NCBI GenBank assembly: GCA_902521615.1
Contig: CABYSJ010000005.1
Span: 1 to 64,000 of the forward strand
DNA length: 64,000 nt
Direction: 5' to 3'
From: an uncultured Pelagibacteraceae bacterium
Lineage (GTDB): Bacteria > Pseudomonadota > Alphaproteobacteria > Pelagibacterales > Pelagibacteraceae
In this document: one piece after another, positions 51,905-63,285 of the stretch
Layout: each line of letters begins with the position of its first letter
How positions within the stretch are numbered: position 1 is the stretch's first letter
Made by a program: the position numbers and the translations under genes
Notes under the pieces: model-generated
Told to the model about the DNA's origin: nothing
Databases searched by the model: none
The model's input: only the letters and a program-made list of their open reading frames with translations

Positions 51905-53467
51905 CTACTCTAATTCAATAGTGCTAGGTGGTTTTGAAGTAACATCATACACCACTCTATTTATACCCCTTATGCTGTTAACTATTTTATTTGATATAGC
52001 TTGCATAAAAGACTTTTTAAATTCATAATAATCTGCAGTCATTCCGTCTTCAGATGTAATTGCTCTTAATAAACATAAATATTCATAGGTTCGATTGTCT
52101 CCCATAACACCCACAGTTTTAACTGGCAGCAATGCTGCATAGGCTTGCCAAATCTTATGGTAAAGACCATGATCCTTTAAAGCTTGAATAAAATAATAAT
52201 CAGCTTCTTTTAAAATTTTAATTTTTTCATTAGTTATAATACCTGGCATTCGAATTGCTAAGCCTGGACCAGGAAAAGGATGTCTTGAAATAATTTCTTT
52301 ACTTAAATTTAACTCTAATCCTAATTTTCTTACCTCATCCTTAAATAAGAATTTTAGAGGTTCTACTAATTTTAAATTCATTTTTTTTGGTAAGCCACCG
52401 ACATTATGATGTGATTTAATTTTTGAAGTTTGGCTTCCAGTAACAGATTTGCTCTCAATTAAATCTGGATAAAGAGTGCCCTGAGCTAAAAATTTAACAT
52501 TTTTAATTTTCTTAGCGTATCGCTCAAATATTTTGATAAATAAATTACCAATTATTTTTCTTTTTTTCTCTGGATCAGCAATATTTTTCAATTTTTTTAA
52601 GAATTCCTTTTCAGCGTTTACATAAATTAAATTCATTTTTAAACGCTTCTTAAAAGTTTGAACTACTTGCACCTCTTCATTTTTTCTTAAAAGGCCAGTG
52701 TTTACAAAAATACAATAAAGTTTTTTACCAATAGCTTTATTAAGTAATTGAGCAACTACACTACTATCCACACCTCCTGATAATGCACAAATAACTTTGT
52801 TATTTCCAACTTGATTTCTAACATCTTTAATAAGCTGATTTTTTTGATCTCTAGAGGACCAATTTTTTTTAATTTTACAAATTAAAAAAATAAAATTACT
52901 TATTATTTTACTTCCATTTTCCGTATGAGTTACCTCTGGGTGAAATTGTACTCCATAATATTTTTTTATTTTATTTTCAACAATTGCAAATTTCGAATTA
53001 GTGCTTGATGCAACAACTTTAAAATTCTTAGGCAGTTTTGAAACTTGATCAGCATGGCTCATCCAAACTTGTTTGGATTTTTTATTTCTAAAAAAATTAG
53101 TTGTTAAAAGACTGTTATTTTTTTTATAAACATTAGCTAGACCAAATTCTCTATGTTTTGATTGTTTTACCCTTCCACCATTAAGTTTTGATAAAATTTG
53201 ATGCCCAAAACATATTCCAAGAATTGGTACATCAAGTTTTAAAATTTTTTTATCAAATGAATATTTATTTATTTGATAAACATTTAATGGACCACCAGAT
53301 AATACTATTCCTTTAATACTGTGATTTATGTCTTTTAGTTTTATTTTTTTGTGACTAACTATTTCAGAAAACACACCTAATTCTCTTACTCTTCTTGCAA
53401 TTAATTGAGTAAATTGAGAACCAAAATCTATTATTAATATTTTGTTAAGATTTTGATCAAGACTCAT
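51905..53467 (-). CDS. guaA: GMP synthase (glutamine-hydrolysing)
   Basis: 520 residues, normal length. The class I amidotransferase domain carries nucleophile Cys in [13 protein letters not shown] near 85 and His/Glu in [14 protein letters not shown] near 172. The ATP-pyrophosphatase domain has the P-loop [16 protein letters not shown] near 230, and the dimer domain GRH-type end is [14 protein letters not shown] near 395. Converts XMP to GMP after GuaB. Overlaps the TPR gene by 11 bases, and guaB lies on its other side, so the two purine enzymes are in one operon. Confidence 0.96.
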   Translation of the reverse strand: MSLDQNLNKILIIDFGSQFTQLIARRVRELGVFSEIVSHKKIKLKDINHSIKGIVLSGGPLNVYQINKYSFDKKILKLDVPILGICFGHQILSKLNGGRVKQSKHREFGLANVYKKNNSLLTTNFFRNKKSKQVWMSHADQVSKLPKNFKVVASSTNSKFAIVENKIKKYYGVQFHPEVTHTENGSKIISNFIFLICKIKKNWSSRDQKNQLIKDVRNQVGNNKVICALSGGVDSSVVAQLLNKAIGKKLYCIFVNTGLLRKNEEVQVVQTFKKRLKMNLIYVNAEKEFLKKLKNIADPEKKRKIIGNLFIKIFERYAKKIKNVKFLAQGTLYPDLIESKSVTGSQTSKIKSHHNVGGLPKKMNLKLVEPLKFLFKDEVRKLGLELNLSKEIISRHPFPGPGLAIRMPGIITNEKIKILKEADYYFIQALKDHGLYHKIWQAYAALLPVKTVGVMGDNRTYEYLCLLRAITSEDGMTADYYEFKKSFMQAISNKIVNSIRGINRVVYDVTSKPPSTIELE

Positions 53468-53897
53468 TATTTTCAGGTTCTATATTTTTTAATGACTCTT
53501 GAATATTTTTGTTTTCATCACATAAATTTTTACAAACTTTTACAAACTTATCTAAAAGACCTTTGACTTTTTCATAATTAGATTTTTCTAAAGCAATTTT
53601 CATTAACATTAATAGAGCTTCTTCGTTATCAGGCTCAATTAAAAGTGTCGTTTCTAAATTATATTCTTCTTTTCTTTGATTTTCTTCTTGGTTATAAATT
53701 TTTGCTAAATATAAATATGAGTTTGCGTCTTTTGGATTAAAAACAATATTTCTCTCAAATAGAAAACGCGCATCTTCATATTTTTCTTTTTTAAACAATT
53801 CTAAAGCTTCATTAAAAAAATTTTCTTTACTAAAAGACGCGCTGTTAAAAGAAGCTGTTAAAAGTATTAATCCTATTAATTTGAAAAATTTGCTCAT
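53457..53897 (-). CDS. Small secreted TPR protein between guaB and guaA
   Basis: 146 residues with a signal peptide ([20 protein letters not shown]) and two to three TPR-like helical pairs ([20 protein letters not shown] near 28, [20 protein letters not shown] near 57, [19 protein letters not shown] near 93). Probably periplasmic scaffold or assembly factor; partner unknown. Its start overlaps the guaB stop by one base and its end overlaps guaA by 11, which is unexpected for a secreted protein inside a purine operon. Confidence 0.75.
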   Translation of the reverse strand: MSKFFKLIGLILLTASFNSASFSKENFFNEALELFKKEKYEDARFLFERNIVFNPKDANSYLYLAKIYNQEENQRKEEYNLETTLLIEPDNEEALLMLMKIALEKSNYEKVKGLLDKFVKVCKNLCDENKNIQESLKNIEPENNES

Positions 53898-54973
53898 TAA
53901 TATTTACCATCATTTTTTACCACATCTACATTATGAACCATACTTTCATAAAATCCAGCTTTTGTAATTTTCACAAATTGTGGTTTATTTCTTAATTTAA
54001 TGATTGTTTTTGATCCAAGATAACCCATTGAAGATTTCAATCCACCAATCAATTTATAAATAATACTCCCAACATTTCCTTTATATTTTACAAAACCTTC
54101 AACACCCTCAGGCACATATTTTGAGGAGTCTTTTTGTTTTTTTTGAAAGTATCTATCAGCTGACCCTTTGTTCATAGCTCCAACAGAACCCATGCCTCTA
54201 AAACTTTTGAAAAGCTGTCCATTTTTTTTAATTAATTTCCCTGGAGTTTCGTTTGTACCAGCAAATAACGAACCAATCATTACAGCATCAGCTCCTGCAG
54301 CAAAAGCTTTTGCTAAATCACCCGAATATTTTATTCCACCATCTGAAATTATTTTAACATTTTTATTTTTTAAACCACTTCTTACAGCTAAAATTGCGCT
54401 CAATTGAGGAACTCCTATTCCAGCAACCAGTCTTGTTGTACAAATAGAACCTGGCCCTATACCAATTTTAATTATATCTACTCCTAATTTTATTAGGAAT
54501 TTTGCAGCTTCAGGTGTAGCAATATTTCCCGCACATAAAGCAATTTTGTTATTTTTTATTTTTTTTATATATTTGACTATTTCGGCAACTTTCTTTGTAT
54601 GGCCATGTGCTGTGTCTACTACGATTAAATCTACACCTTCTTTAATTATTTCTTTAGATCTAATAAATTCATTCGGTGCTGCACCTACAGCTGCTCCCAC
54701 AATTAGTTTTTGTTTTTTTACTTTTTTTATCTCTGATAATTGTGTTTTTATATCAAGGTTTCTGTGGATTACGCCAATACCACCAGCTTTAGCTATAGCT
54801 ATTGCCATTCTGCTCTCTGTGACAGTATCCATTGCAGATGATAAAAGTGGAATTTTAAGTTTCAAATGCTTTGTTAAAGATACACTAGTGTCTGCATCAG
54901 AAGGCAATATTTCTGAATACTTTGGAGCTAATGTAACATCATCAAAGGTAAGTGCTTCTTTTATAGGAACCAT
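53897..54973 (-). CDS. guaB: IMP dehydrogenase lacking the CBS (Bateman) module
   Basis: Oxidises IMP to XMP. 358 residues, against about 490 for usual IMPDH. After [19 protein letters not shown] (to about residue 88) the sequence passes straight to [10 protein letters not shown], so the two CBS repeats that normally sit there are absent. Catalytic Cys178 lies in [18 protein letters not shown], and the flap has [17 protein letters not shown] near 260 with the Arg-Tyr pair needed for XMP hydrolysis. These separate it from GMP reductase, which also lacks CBS. The loss implies no ATP/GTP control through a Bateman domain. Confidence 0.93.
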   Translation of the reverse strand: MVPIKEALTFDDVTLAPKYSEILPSDADTSVSLTKHLKLKIPLLSSAMDTVTESRMAIAIAKAGGIGVIHRNLDIKTQLSEIKKVKKQKLIVGAAVGAAPNEFIRSKEIIKEGVDLIVVDTAHGHTKKVAEIVKYIKKIKNNKIALCAGNIATPEAAKFLIKLGVDIIKIGIGPGSICTTRLVAGIGVPQLSAILAVRSGLKNKNVKIISDGGIKYSGDLAKAFAAGADAVMIGSLFAGTNETPGKLIKKNGQLFKSFRGMGSVGAMNKGSADRYFQKKQKDSSKYVPEGVEGFVKYKGNVGSIIYKLIGGLKSSMGYLGSKTIIKLRNKPQFVKITKAGFYESMVHNVDVVKNDGKY

Positions 54974-55010
54974 AATCTTTTATATACGATTCCTTTTAAA
55001 TTAAAAGTCT

Positions 55011-55622
55011 CTATCGGATTTTTTTACAAATTATAAAACTTTCTTTTGAATCTTTTCTACTAGATTTTGGTTTAAAAACCTTCACTTCTTTAAAATATTT
55101 TTTTCCCTCTGCGACGATTTCGTTAAATGTTCCTCCCATAAAAATTTTTGAAATAAAATATCCATTTTCTTTCATTAAATCTTTAGCAAAAAACATTGCC
55201 TCTTTACACAGTTCTCCAGTTTGTATTGAATCTATATTTTTAATACCAGTTGTATCTACAGCCATATCAGACATTACGACATCAACTTTGCCGTTTGTAT
55301 TTTTTTTAATTTCTTCTTGAGTTTTTTCTTCAGTAAAATCTCCTTGGATTTGAACACTATTACCTATTGGTTCCATTTTTTTTAAATCTATAGATATCAA
55401 TTTTCCACTTTTAGCTGTTTTGAGAGCATATTGTGACCAACTTCCTGGAGCTGCACCAATATCAATTACTGATAATCCGCCTTTAAAAATTCTAAATTTT
55501 TCATCAATTTCAATTAATTTGTAAGCTGATCTAGCACGATACCCATCCACTTTGGACTGTCTAACATAGATATCTCTACGCTGTTTATTAACCCAGTTCT
55601 TAGAGATTTTATTTTTTTTCAA
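55011..55622 (-). CDS. rlmE: 23S rRNA 2'-O-methyltransferase (RlmE/FtsJ)
   Basis: Methylates U2552 of 23S rRNA. 203 residues. The K-D-K-E tetrad is readable: Lys35 in RSAYKLIEID, Asp in VVMSDMAVDTTG near 116, Lys in FISKIFMGG near 158 and Glu in SRKDSKESFIICKK near 195. SAM site SVIDIGAAPGSWSQYALK at about 51-68. Shares the strand with, and directly follows, the glycosyltransferase-like gene with no base between. The guaB start is 38 bases downstream. Confidence 0.95.
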   Translation of the reverse strand: MKKNKISKNWVNKQRRDIYVRQSKVDGYRARSAYKLIEIDEKFRIFKGGLSVIDIGAAPGSWSQYALKTAKSGKLISIDLKKMEPIGNSVQIQGDFTEEKTQEEIKKNTNGKVDVVMSDMAVDTTGIKNIDSIQTGELCKEAMFFAKDLMKENGYFISKIFMGGTFNEIVAEGKKYFKEVKVFKPKSSRKDSKESFIICKKIR

Positions 55623-56522
55623 TTATTTGCTAAACCTTAGTTTTTTTTCAATAAATTCACCATCGGTTGTTTCAATTTTTGAAATAAAATCTTTATTATT
55701 TCTTATTTCATCATTATTTTTTCCAGCAAAATGTACAATTCCTATTTGATGGTTTGGCAAATAAGGTTCTACTAAAGTATTTTTGGTCTTATCAAATTTT
55801 AGACCATTAATATGAGTCCAATTACAATATGCAGGTAAAATTTCTACAGGTAAATTATCACAATAGATTGTTATGTTCATTGCAATCTGTTCTGATCCCC
55901 AAATTTTTCCAGATGATAAAGCTTTCTTTAAATTTTCCTGCCATTTATTCCAATGAGGAGCATTTTTTTGAAGGGCAAAAACACCAATATTAAGATGTGG
56001 TTTAAGTGCAACTTCTCTAGCAATCTTTTCAGAAAAACCTGATGATTTAGCATGTTTATAATTTTGAGATTTAATTCTTGCAAAACTTCCTAAGAACCAT
56101 TCAGCTCTTAATACACGGCCATAAGCTCTATCAGCCGATGTAGCTATTGACAATTTATTGTTCTCACATCCTTTAAAATAAAGTTCAATTGCATCCCATG
56201 AGTTGACCCAGGCATCAGCATCTATCCATAAATATTTTTCATAATTGGGAAAATATCTTGTTAAAAATGCTCTAGAAACTTGGCTCTTTAACCATTCTTT
56301 TCCTCTTACTTTAAACTCTGGTACTTTAATATCCCAGTCTGCAGATTTAATTTTATCTACTTTATTAGATAAATTTTGTCTTTGTTCTTCCGTTAATCCA
56401 GCATCTAAAATACAAATTGCTAAGTTTTGACTTTCTTTAAAGCTTTGAATTGAGTCGACAAGCTCATTTAATAAATCAAAATATTTTGCATCAGCTAAAG
56501 AAATTATTACATTTTTTTTCAT
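55623..56522 (-). CDS. Glycosyltransferase-like protein (GT8/GT-A type)
   Basis: 299 residues. The start (MKKNVIISLADAKYFDLLNE) and the DxD-like metal site KYLWIDADAWVNSWDAIEL near residue 95 suggest a GT-A nucleotide-sugar transferase of the GT8 type. LNIGVFALQKNAPHWNKWQE near 180 and HINGLKFDKTKN near 237 resemble acceptor-side parts of that family. The usual C-terminal HxxGxxKPW is reduced to IGIVHFAGKNND near 265. Donor and acceptor unknown. One base of overlap with pssA. Confidence 0.72.
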   Translation of the reverse strand: MKKNVIISLADAKYFDLLNELVDSIQSFKESQNLAICILDAGLTEEQRQNLSNKVDKIKSADWDIKVPEFKVRGKEWLKSQVSRAFLTRYFPNYEKYLWIDADAWVNSWDAIELYFKGCENNKLSIATSADRAYGRVLRAEWFLGSFARIKSQNYKHAKSSGFSEKIAREVALKPHLNIGVFALQKNAPHWNKWQENLKKALSSGKIWGSEQIAMNITIYCDNLPVEILPAYCNWTHINGLKFDKTKNTLVEPYLPNHQIGIVHFAGKNNDEIRNNKDFISKIETTDGEFIEKKLRFSK

Positions 56523-57331
56523 TAAAGAATATCTTCAAGATCATCATCCTCATCTGAACTATTTTGACCTTCATTTTGTTTTTTCAATTTTTGATAATGA
56601 ATAAAACTTATTGGGAGCATTAATAAATAAATTATTGCACTTATAGATATTACGTTAAAAGGATAAACTAAAACTAAACCAAAAAATAACACAATTCCAA
56701 ATAACAAAAAAATAGTCGTTTTTCTTTGTATTACAATTTTTTTAAATGAATAACTTGGAAATTTGCTGATTAGTAATAGAGATGTTACAATAAAAAAAAT
56801 TGGAACAACAATATCATAATTTATATTTATAAAATCGAAGCTTGTAAGACTAAAAATTAATGGAGTTAAAACTAGAATACCTCCTGCTGGAGATGGAACC
56901 CCTTCAAAAAAATTATCTCTCCAAGAAGGTGCCTGACCTGTATTCACGTTGAAACGAGCTAAACGTAATGCAACACAAATTACATATATTAAACATAACA
57001 ACCATCCAAATCTTCCTAATGTATTTAGTTTCCAGAAATACATAATAAATGCTGGGGCTACTCCAAAACTTATCATATCTGTTAAAGAGTCTAATTCTTT
57101 TCCTACTTTAGATGTTCCTTTAATTAACCTTGCAATTCTTCCGTCTAATCCATCAATAATAGCAGCAAGTATGATCGCTATAATTGCAAATTCAAATTTT
57201 CCATCCAACGCAAACCTAATGGATGATAAACCTATACAAACCCCAATAAGAGTTAACATATTAGGTAAAATCACTCTTGCATTTGCTTTTTTATCTGAAA
57301 CAATTTTTAAATTATTTTTTGGTTTTTCCAT
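56522..57331 (-). CDS. pssA: CDP-diacylglycerol-serine O-phosphatidyltransferase
   Basis: Makes phosphatidylserine, the precursor of phosphatidylethanolamine. 269 residues with seven or eight membrane segments. The CDP-alcohol motif DGLDGRIARLIKGTSKVGKE, then LDSLTDMISFG, lies near residues 61-92, and RLARFNVNTGQ near 130 is specific to PssA. The acidic C-terminal tail (GQNSSDEDDDLEDIL) is unusual. Psd is encoded 2 bases upstream on the same strand. Confidence 0.94.
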   Translation of the reverse strand: MEKPKNNLKIVSDKKANARVILPNMLTLIGVCIGLSSIRFALDGKFEFAIIAIILAAIIDGLDGRIARLIKGTSKVGKELDSLTDMISFGVAPAFIMYFWKLNTLGRFGWLLCLIYVICVALRLARFNVNTGQAPSWRDNFFEGVPSPAGGILVLTPLIFSLTSFDFININYDIVVPIFFIVTSLLLISKFPSYSFKKIVIQRKTTIFLLFGIVLFFGLVLVYPFNVISISAIIYLLMLPISFIHYQKLKKQNEGQNSSDEDDDLEDIL

Positions 57332-57333
57332 AA

Positions 57334-57981
57334 TTAATTTTTAGCTAGCAATGTTTCTCCTGAAATTGCTGTTTGTCCAACTTTAACTAGAGGTTCATAG
57401 TTTTCATAATAAACGTCTGCTCTACTACCAAATCTTATCATCCCAATTCTATCACCCTGATTCAATTCTTCATTTTTATTTGTTTCACAAACAATTCTTC
57501 TTGCAACTAATCCTGCAATTTGGACAACAACAATATCATTCCCATGCTTATCTTTAATTTTATAATAATTTCTCTCATTGTCTTCGCTAGCTTTATCAAA
57601 AGATGCATTTAAAAATTTACCTGGTTTATATAAAATATCTTCAACAATACCTGAGCACGGTGTTCTGTTTACATGACAGTCAAAGACATTCATAAAAATG
57701 CTTATTTTTTTAAATTTTTTATTTTCTAGTCCAAGTTCTTTTGGACCGTCCACCTCCTCAACTTTAATTACCTCTCCATCAGCAGGACTTACAAGATAAC
57801 TATCGTCTCCTATAATTGTTCTTTCTGGATCTCTAAAAAAATAATAAACCCAGACAGTAAGTAATATTCCAATTAATCCTAAAAAATTATTAATAATTAA
57901 AAAAATGATAGTTAAGAATACAGCTATTACTATAAACTTGTATCCCTCAGTGTGTATCTTTGGAAATATCTTACTAAACAT
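57334..57981 (-). CDS. psd: Phosphatidylserine decarboxylase
   Basis: Converts phosphatidylserine to phosphatidylethanolamine, with a pyruvoyl group formed by self-cleavage. 215 residues, the short form. Two hydrophobic helices near the start, then SPADGEVIKVEEV near 66, MNVFDCHVNRTPCSG near 98 and the cleavage site Gly-Ser in GMIRFGSRADVYY near 180. The first gene of the operon psd-pssA-glycosyltransferase-rlmE. Divergent from icd. Confidence 0.93.
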   Translation of the reverse strand: MFSKIFPKIHTEGYKFIVIAVFLTIIFLIINNFLGLIGILLTVWVYYFFRDPERTIIGDDSYLVSPADGEVIKVEEVDGPKELGLENKKFKKISIFMNVFDCHVNRTPCSGIVEDILYKPGKFLNASFDKASEDNERNYYKIKDKHGNDIVVVQIAGLVARRIVCETNKNEELNQGDRIGMIRFGSRADVYYENYEPLVKVGQTAISGETLLAKN

Positions 57982-58058
57982 ATTCTTCTATTTGCTAATT
58001 TTGGATTAATATGTATATAAAACGATCAAATTCAATTAATAAGATAATTTTTTATTTA

Positions 58059-59273
58059 ATGAGCAAAATCAAGGTAAAAAACCCAGTTGTTGAGCTGGAT
58101 GGCGATGAAATGACTCGTATTATATGGGAGTTCATCAAAAATAAATTAATCCTCCCATATTTAGATCTTAGTATCGAATATTACGATTTAGGCATGAAAA
58201 GTAGAGATAATACTGATGATCAAATTACCATCGAATCTGCAAACGCAATCAAAAAAATTGGTGTTGGAATTAAGTGTGCAACAATTACCCCTGATGAAGC
58301 AAGAGTAGAAGAATTTGATTTAAAAAAAATGTGGAGATCTCCAAACGGAACCATAAGAAATATAATTGGTGGAACAGTATTTAGAGAACCAATTATTTGT
58401 AAAAATATTCCAAAACTTGTTCCCTCTTGGACTGATCCAGTGATTATTGGAAGACATGCATTTGGTGATCAATATAGAGCAACAGATTTTAAAGTTCCTG
58501 GAAAAGGAAAAATGGAAGTGAAGTGGACATCAGAAGATGAAAAAGATGAAATTAAATATGAAGTATTTAATTTTACAGGTCCTGGTGTGGCTTTATCAAT
58601 GTACAATTTAGATAAGTCTATTGAAGACTTTGCAAGATCTTGTTTCAGTTATGGGTTGATTAAAAAATGGCCTGTTTACATGTCTACGAAAAATACAATT
58701 CTAAAGCAATACGATGGAAGATTTAAAGATATTTTCCAAGAAATTTTTGACAAAGAATATAAAAGTGAATTTGAAAAAAATAATTTAACTTATGAACACA
58801 GGCTAATTGATGATATGGTTGCATGTGCAATGAAGTGGAGTGGTAAATATATTTGGGCTTGTAAAAATTACGATGGTGATGTTCAGTCAGATACTATGGC
58901 TCAAGGTTATGGGTCTTTAGGATTAATGACAAGTACATTGTTAACACCAGATGGAAAAATAATGGAGGCAGAGGCTGCGCACGGAACAGTAACTAGACAC
59001 TATAGAATGCATCAACAAGGAAAAGAAACTTCAACCAACCCTATTGCATCAATTTTTGCTTGGACAAGAGGATTAGCTCACAGAGGTAAGTTAGATAATA
59101 ATGATGCACTAATTAAATTTGCACAAACTTTAGAAAAAGTTTGTATTGAATGTGTAGAAAGTGGATCAATGACAAAAGATTTGGCAATTCTTATTGGTCC
59201 TGATAGCAAGTATTTAACTACCAATCAGTTTTTAAATGAAATTGATGGTAATTTAAAAAAGAAATTAAATTAA
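58059..59273 (+). CDS. icd: NADP-dependent isocitrate dehydrogenase
   Basis: Oxidative decarboxylation of isocitrate in the TCA cycle. 404 residues from ATG 58059 ([20 protein letters not shown]), the normal family start; the in-frame ATG 48 bases earlier adds an atypical stretch. Motifs: [16 protein letters not shown] near 12, [19 protein letters not shown] near 94 (substrate Ser), GDQYRATDF near 132, [20 protein letters not shown] near 248 and [10 protein letters not shown] near 305. This is the eukaryote-like (type II) homodimeric form. Overlaps the alaS 3' end by 9 bases tail-to-tail. Confidence 0.96.
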   Translation: MSKIKVKNPVVELDGDEMTRIIWEFIKNKLILPYLDLSIEYYDLGMKSRDNTDDQITIESANAIKKIGVGIKCATITPDEARVEEFDLKKMWRSPNGTIRNIIGGTVFREPIICKNIPKLVPSWTDPVIIGRHAFGDQYRATDFKVPGKGKMEVKWTSEDEKDEIKYEVFNFTGPGVALSMYNLDKSIEDFARSCFSYGLIKKWPVYMSTKNTILKQYDGRFKDIFQEIFDKEYKSEFEKNNLTYEHRLIDDMVACAMKWSGKYIWACKNYDGDVQSDTMAQGYGSLGLMTSTLLTPDGKIMEAEAAHGTVTRHYRMHQQGKETSTNPIASIFAWTRGLAHRGKLDNNDALIKFAQTLEKVCIECVESGSMTKDLAILIGPDSKYLTTNQFLNEIDGNLKKKLN

Positions 59274-61930
59274 AGCCTTAAGCTTTTCAAAAGCTTCTTC
59301 AATTTTAGATTGATCTTGTCCACCAGCTTGAGCGAAGTCTTTTCTTCCTCCGCCGCCTTTACCACCAATTATTTCAGATCCAACTTTAACAAATTTTACT
59401 GCATCAAACTTGCTGGTTAAATTATCTGTTACTCCAACTGCTAACCCAACCTTGTCATCTTTATTAGCAAATACAACAACAATACCTTCGCCTAAATCTT
59501 TTTTACCTTTATCTACAAGTTTTCTTAATTCTTTTGTAGGTAATCCATCTATTTTTTGAAGTCTTAACTTAACTCCATTAATTTCTTCATCTTTAATAAT
59601 ATTTTTAGATTTATCCTCTAAAATTGCATTTACTGAAATAGTTTCTAATTGTTTAGTTAAATTTTTAATTAAAGTTTTTTGATCATCTTCTTCAAAACTT
59701 GGTTTTCCACCCAATTTAATAATTTGCTGACTTAAAACTTTAATTGTCTCTTGATCTTTTTCTGCAGATAAATTTGACAATTTCTCTTTATTTTTTAAAT
59801 ATTCCTCCAATTGTTTATCTCTTAATGCCTCAATTCTTCTAATCCCTGCAGCAATTGAGGACTGGCTGATAATCTTAAATTTACCAATATCACCAGTGTT
59901 TTTAACGTGTGTTCCGCCACATAATTCAGTAGAAAAATACCTACCATCCTCATCTCCCATTGAGAGAACTCTTACTTCATCCCCGTATTTTTCCCCAAAT
60001 AATGCTAAAGCACCATTTTCAACTGCCTCATCAGGTGTCATTAATCTAGTTTTTACATCAGATTTTTTAGAGACCATTTTGTTTACAAAGTCTTCTATTT
60101 TATCGATTTCTTCATTCAAAATTGGCTTCATATGACTGAAATCAAATCTTAATCTACTTGGCTCTACTAAAGATCCTTTTTGAGTGACATGAGTACCCAG
60201 AACTCTTCGTAAGGACTCGTGCAATAAATGGGTTGCTGAATGATACGCACGAGTATTATCTCTTCTTTCAACATCAATTTTTAGCTCTACACTTTCTTGT
60301 AATTTTATAGATCCACTCTTTACCTTTCCGTAATGAACAAATAAATCACCTAATTTTTTTTGAACATCAGTTACGTCAAATTTAAAATCATTTGAAACTA
60401 TTTCACCAGTATCACCAACTTGACCACCAGACTCACCATAGAAGGGAGTTTGATTTACTATGATCATTCCTTCATCATTTTGTTTTAATTGATCAACTTC
60501 TTTATTGTCTTTTAAAAGGGATAAAACGACACCTTCAGCTTGATTAGTTTCATATCCTAAAAATTCAGTTGGCTCAATTTTATCTTTTATTCCAAACCAA
60601 ATATCTTCAACTGCTGCATCACCAGAACCTTTCCAGTTTTTCTTAGCAAGTTCTCTACTTTCTTTCATCAAAGATTTAAATTTTTCAGTATCAATTGACA
60701 TTGATTTATTCCTTAAAATATCTTCAGTAAGATCTAATGGGAAACCATAGGTATCATATAATTTAAAAGCTACTTCACCTGGCAATACTTTATCTATTTT
60801 AGATATTTCATCATTTAAAATTTTTATTCCTCTATCTAATAGTACTAAGAATTTTTCTTCTTCCATTTTTAAAGTTTCTTTAATTAAAGACTCTGCTCTA
60901 ACTAATTCTGGATAGTTTCCAGACATTTCATTTTTAAGAGTGTCAAACAAATTAAAAAAACTGGTTCCTTTGATCCAAGTAAATGAGAGTGTCTCATCCC
61001 TCTTCTCATAATTCTTCTGAGAACATATCCTCTTCCTTCATTTGAAGGTAAAACTCCCTCAGCAATTAAAAATGAACTTGCTCTTAAGTGATCAGCTATT
61101 ACTCTGAAACTAGCTAGATTAGATTTATCTGATTTAACTTTTGTAATTTCTGATGCAGAGCCAATTATTTTTTTGAAATGATCTGTTTCATAGTTATCAT
61201 GTGAACCTTGCAATAAAGCTGCAATTCTCTCTAATCCCATTCCAGTATCAACTGACGGTTTTGGAAGATTAATTCTTTTATCTTTAGTAACTTGTTCAAA
61301 CTGCATAAAAACCAAGTTCCAAATTTCTATAAATCTATCTCCATCCTCATCTTTAGTTCCAGGTAAACCTCCTGATAAATGATCTCCGTGGTCAAAAAAG
61401 ATTTCTGAGCAAGGGCCACATGGACCTGTCTCACCCATTGACCAAAAATTATCAGAAGTTGCTATCCTTATAATCCTATCATCACTAAAACCCGCTATTT
61501 TCTTCCAAGAATTGAAGGCCTCATCATCTTCATGAAATACAGTTACATAAAGCCTGTTTTTATCTATTCCAAAATCTTTTGTAATTAAGTTCCAAGCATA
61601 ATGAATTGCTTGTTCTTTGAAGTAATCACCAAAAGAAAAGTTTCCCAACATTTCAAAAAATGTATGGTGTCTTGGTGTGTAACCAACATTCTCTAAATCG
61701 TTATGCTTACCACCTGCCCTTACACATTTTTGTGATGTGGTTGCTCTTACATAATCTCTTTTTTCTAACCCTGTGAAAACATTCTTAAACTGGACCATTC
61801 CAGAATTTGCAAACATCAATGTTGGATCATTATTTGGAACCAGGTTGCTAGATTCCACAATCTTGTGATCGTTCTTTTCAAAATACTTTAAGAAAGTATT
61901 TCTTATTTCATTGAGTGTTTTGTCTGCCAT
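59265..61930 (-). CDS. alaS: Alanyl-tRNA synthetase, reading frame broken at a homopolymer
   Basis: Charges tRNA-Ala and edits mischarged Ser/Gly. The sequence is complete in two frames: 61930 back to about 60960 encodes the class II core ([15 protein letters not shown] near 40, [20 protein letters not shown] near 70, [15 protein letters not shown] near 230), and about 60950 to 59265 encodes the rest, with the editing site [29 protein letters not shown] and the C-Ala domain [13 protein letters not shown]. The break is at the run of seven A (+ strand 60954-60960); one more A restores [15 protein letters not shown] sequencing error is likely, since the gene is essential; slippage on the run is the alternative. 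Confidence 0.9.
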
Positions 61931-61976
61931 ATTTTTAAAATACAGCTTTTTTATTCTATGTCTAGATATCGAAGGG

Positions 61977-62004
61977 AAAAAAGGCGCTTAAATTAAGCGC
62001 CTTT
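61977..62004 (-). terminator. Rho-independent terminator of recA
   Basis: GGCGCTTA (61983-61990), loop AAT, TAAGCGCC (61994-62001), followed on the (-) strand by U6 (61977-61982). It lies about 20 bases after the recA stop and 47 bases before the alaS start on the same strand. Confidence 0.85.
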
Positions 62005-62023
62005 TATTAATAAAGATGACCTA

Positions 62024-63178
62024 TTAATTCTTTTTAGATGGAGGAGTAACTTCTGCTTTTTCAGCTTCTTCTTTTTCAACTACTTTCTTTTCTTTCTCCA
62101 ATTTTTCAGGATCGATTGGATTTCCTTCTATTTTCTTAGAAATCACACCTGCTTTTTCTCTGATTGCCATTTCAATTTCTGCAGCAACTTTAGGATTTTG
62201 AGCTAAATAAGTCTTAGCATTCTCTCTACCTTGACCAATCTTCTCACCTTTATAAGCATACCATGCACCTGATTTTTCAATTATATCTGCTTTAGAACCA
62301 AGATCGACTAGTTCACCCATCTTGCTAATTCCTCTTCCATACATCAAGTCAAATTCAACAACTTTAAATGGTGGTGCTACTTTGTTCTTAACTACCTTCA
62401 CTCTTGTAGAGTTACCAATAATTTCGTCTTTATCTTTGATGGCACCAATTCTTCTAATATCCATTCTTACAGATGAGTAAAACTTAAGTGCATTACCACC
62501 TGATGTTGTCTCTGGACTTCCAAACATAACTCCAATTTTCATTCTGATTTGGTTGATGAAAATCATCATTGTATTTGTGTTTGATATTGAACCAGTTAAT
62601 TTTCTTAAAGCCTGACTCATTAATCTTGATTGAAGACCAACATGATGATCTCCCATCTCACCTTCAATTTCAGCTTTAGGAGTTAAAGCTGCAACAGAGT
62701 CGATAACAATTACTGAAATAGAGCCTGATTTTACTAGTGTATCAGCAATTTCTAAAGCTTGCTCACCAGTATCTGGCTGAGAAATTAAAAGTTCTTCAGT
62801 ATTTACACCTAATTTTTTTGCATAAACTGGATCTAATGCATGTTCTGCATCAACGAATGCACAAATTCCACCAGATTTTTGAGCTTCAGCAACAACTTGT
62901 AATGCTAATGTTGTTTTTCCAGATGACTCTGGTCCGTAAACTTCAATAATTCTTCCTTTTGGTAATCCACCTATACCTAAAGCTAAATCAAGACTTAAAG
63001 AACCTGTTGAAACAGACTCGATATCCATTGCTCTCTTTTCACCAAGCTTCATTACAGAGCCTTTTCCAAAATTATCTGTAATTTGAGCTATCGCAGCGTC
63101 TAACGCTTTGTTTTTTTCTTTAACATCCATTTCTTGATCTTTGGTAGATTTAACTACTTTTAGGTTATTTTTCGTCAT
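62024..63178 (-). CDS. recA: Recombinase A
   Basis: Homologous recombination and SOS co-protease. 384 residues. Walker [10 protein letters not shown] at 82-90, then the [23 protein letters not shown] run to about 113, Walker B region [19 protein letters not shown] near 150, and [19 protein letters not shown] near 220 (L2 to monomer interface). The C-terminal tail is Lys/Glu-rich ([16 protein letters not shown]). The N-terminus is about 15 residues longer than E. coli RecA. Possible LexA-type box 50 bases upstream. Confidence 0.98.
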   Translation of the reverse strand: MTKNNLKVVKSTKDQEMDVKEKNKALDAAIAQITDNFGKGSVMKLGEKRAMDIESVSTGSLSLDLALGIGGLPKGRIIEVYGPESSGKTTLALQVVAEAQKSGGICAFVDAEHALDPVYAKKLGVNTEELLISQPDTGEQALEIADTLVKSGSISVIVIDSVAALTPKAEIEGEMGDHHVGLQSRLMSQALRKLTGSISNTNTMMIFINQIRMKIGVMFGSPETTSGGNALKFYSSVRMDIRRIGAIKDKDEIIGNSTRVKVVKNKVAPPFKVVEFDLMYGRGISKMGELVDLGSKADIIEKSGAWYAYKGEKIGQGRENAKTYLAQNPKVAAEIEMAIREKAGVISKKIEGNPIDPEKLEKEKKVVEKEEAEKAEVTPPSKKN

Positions 63179-63227
63179 TTTTTGCCTCTTTTTTTAAATT
63201 TTTTAACACTCGAATCATGGAATAAAT

Positions 63228-63242
63228 GTACACATTTTGTTC
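63228..63242. promoter_or_regulatory. Possible alphaproteobacterial LexA box before recA
   Basis: GTAC-N7-GTTC on the + strand (GAAC-N7-GTAC on the recA strand), one base from the GTTC-N7-GTTC pattern known for alphaproteobacterial LexA, and 50 bases before the recA start. One mismatch in an AT-rich gap, so low confidence. Confidence 0.35.
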
Positions 63243-63285
63243 TCATTAGCAATATATTTATTTTTTGCTGCTAAAAATCAAATAA

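Noticed and set aside
53897..54973. GMP reductase instead of IMP dehydrogenase
   Set aside because: GIGVPQ after the catalytic Cys and the RYFQ flap are IMPDH features; it is in one operon with guaA.
58011..58058. Earlier ATG for icd
   Set aside because: The 16 extra residues do not match the family; the protein begins naturally at MSKIKVKNP (58059).
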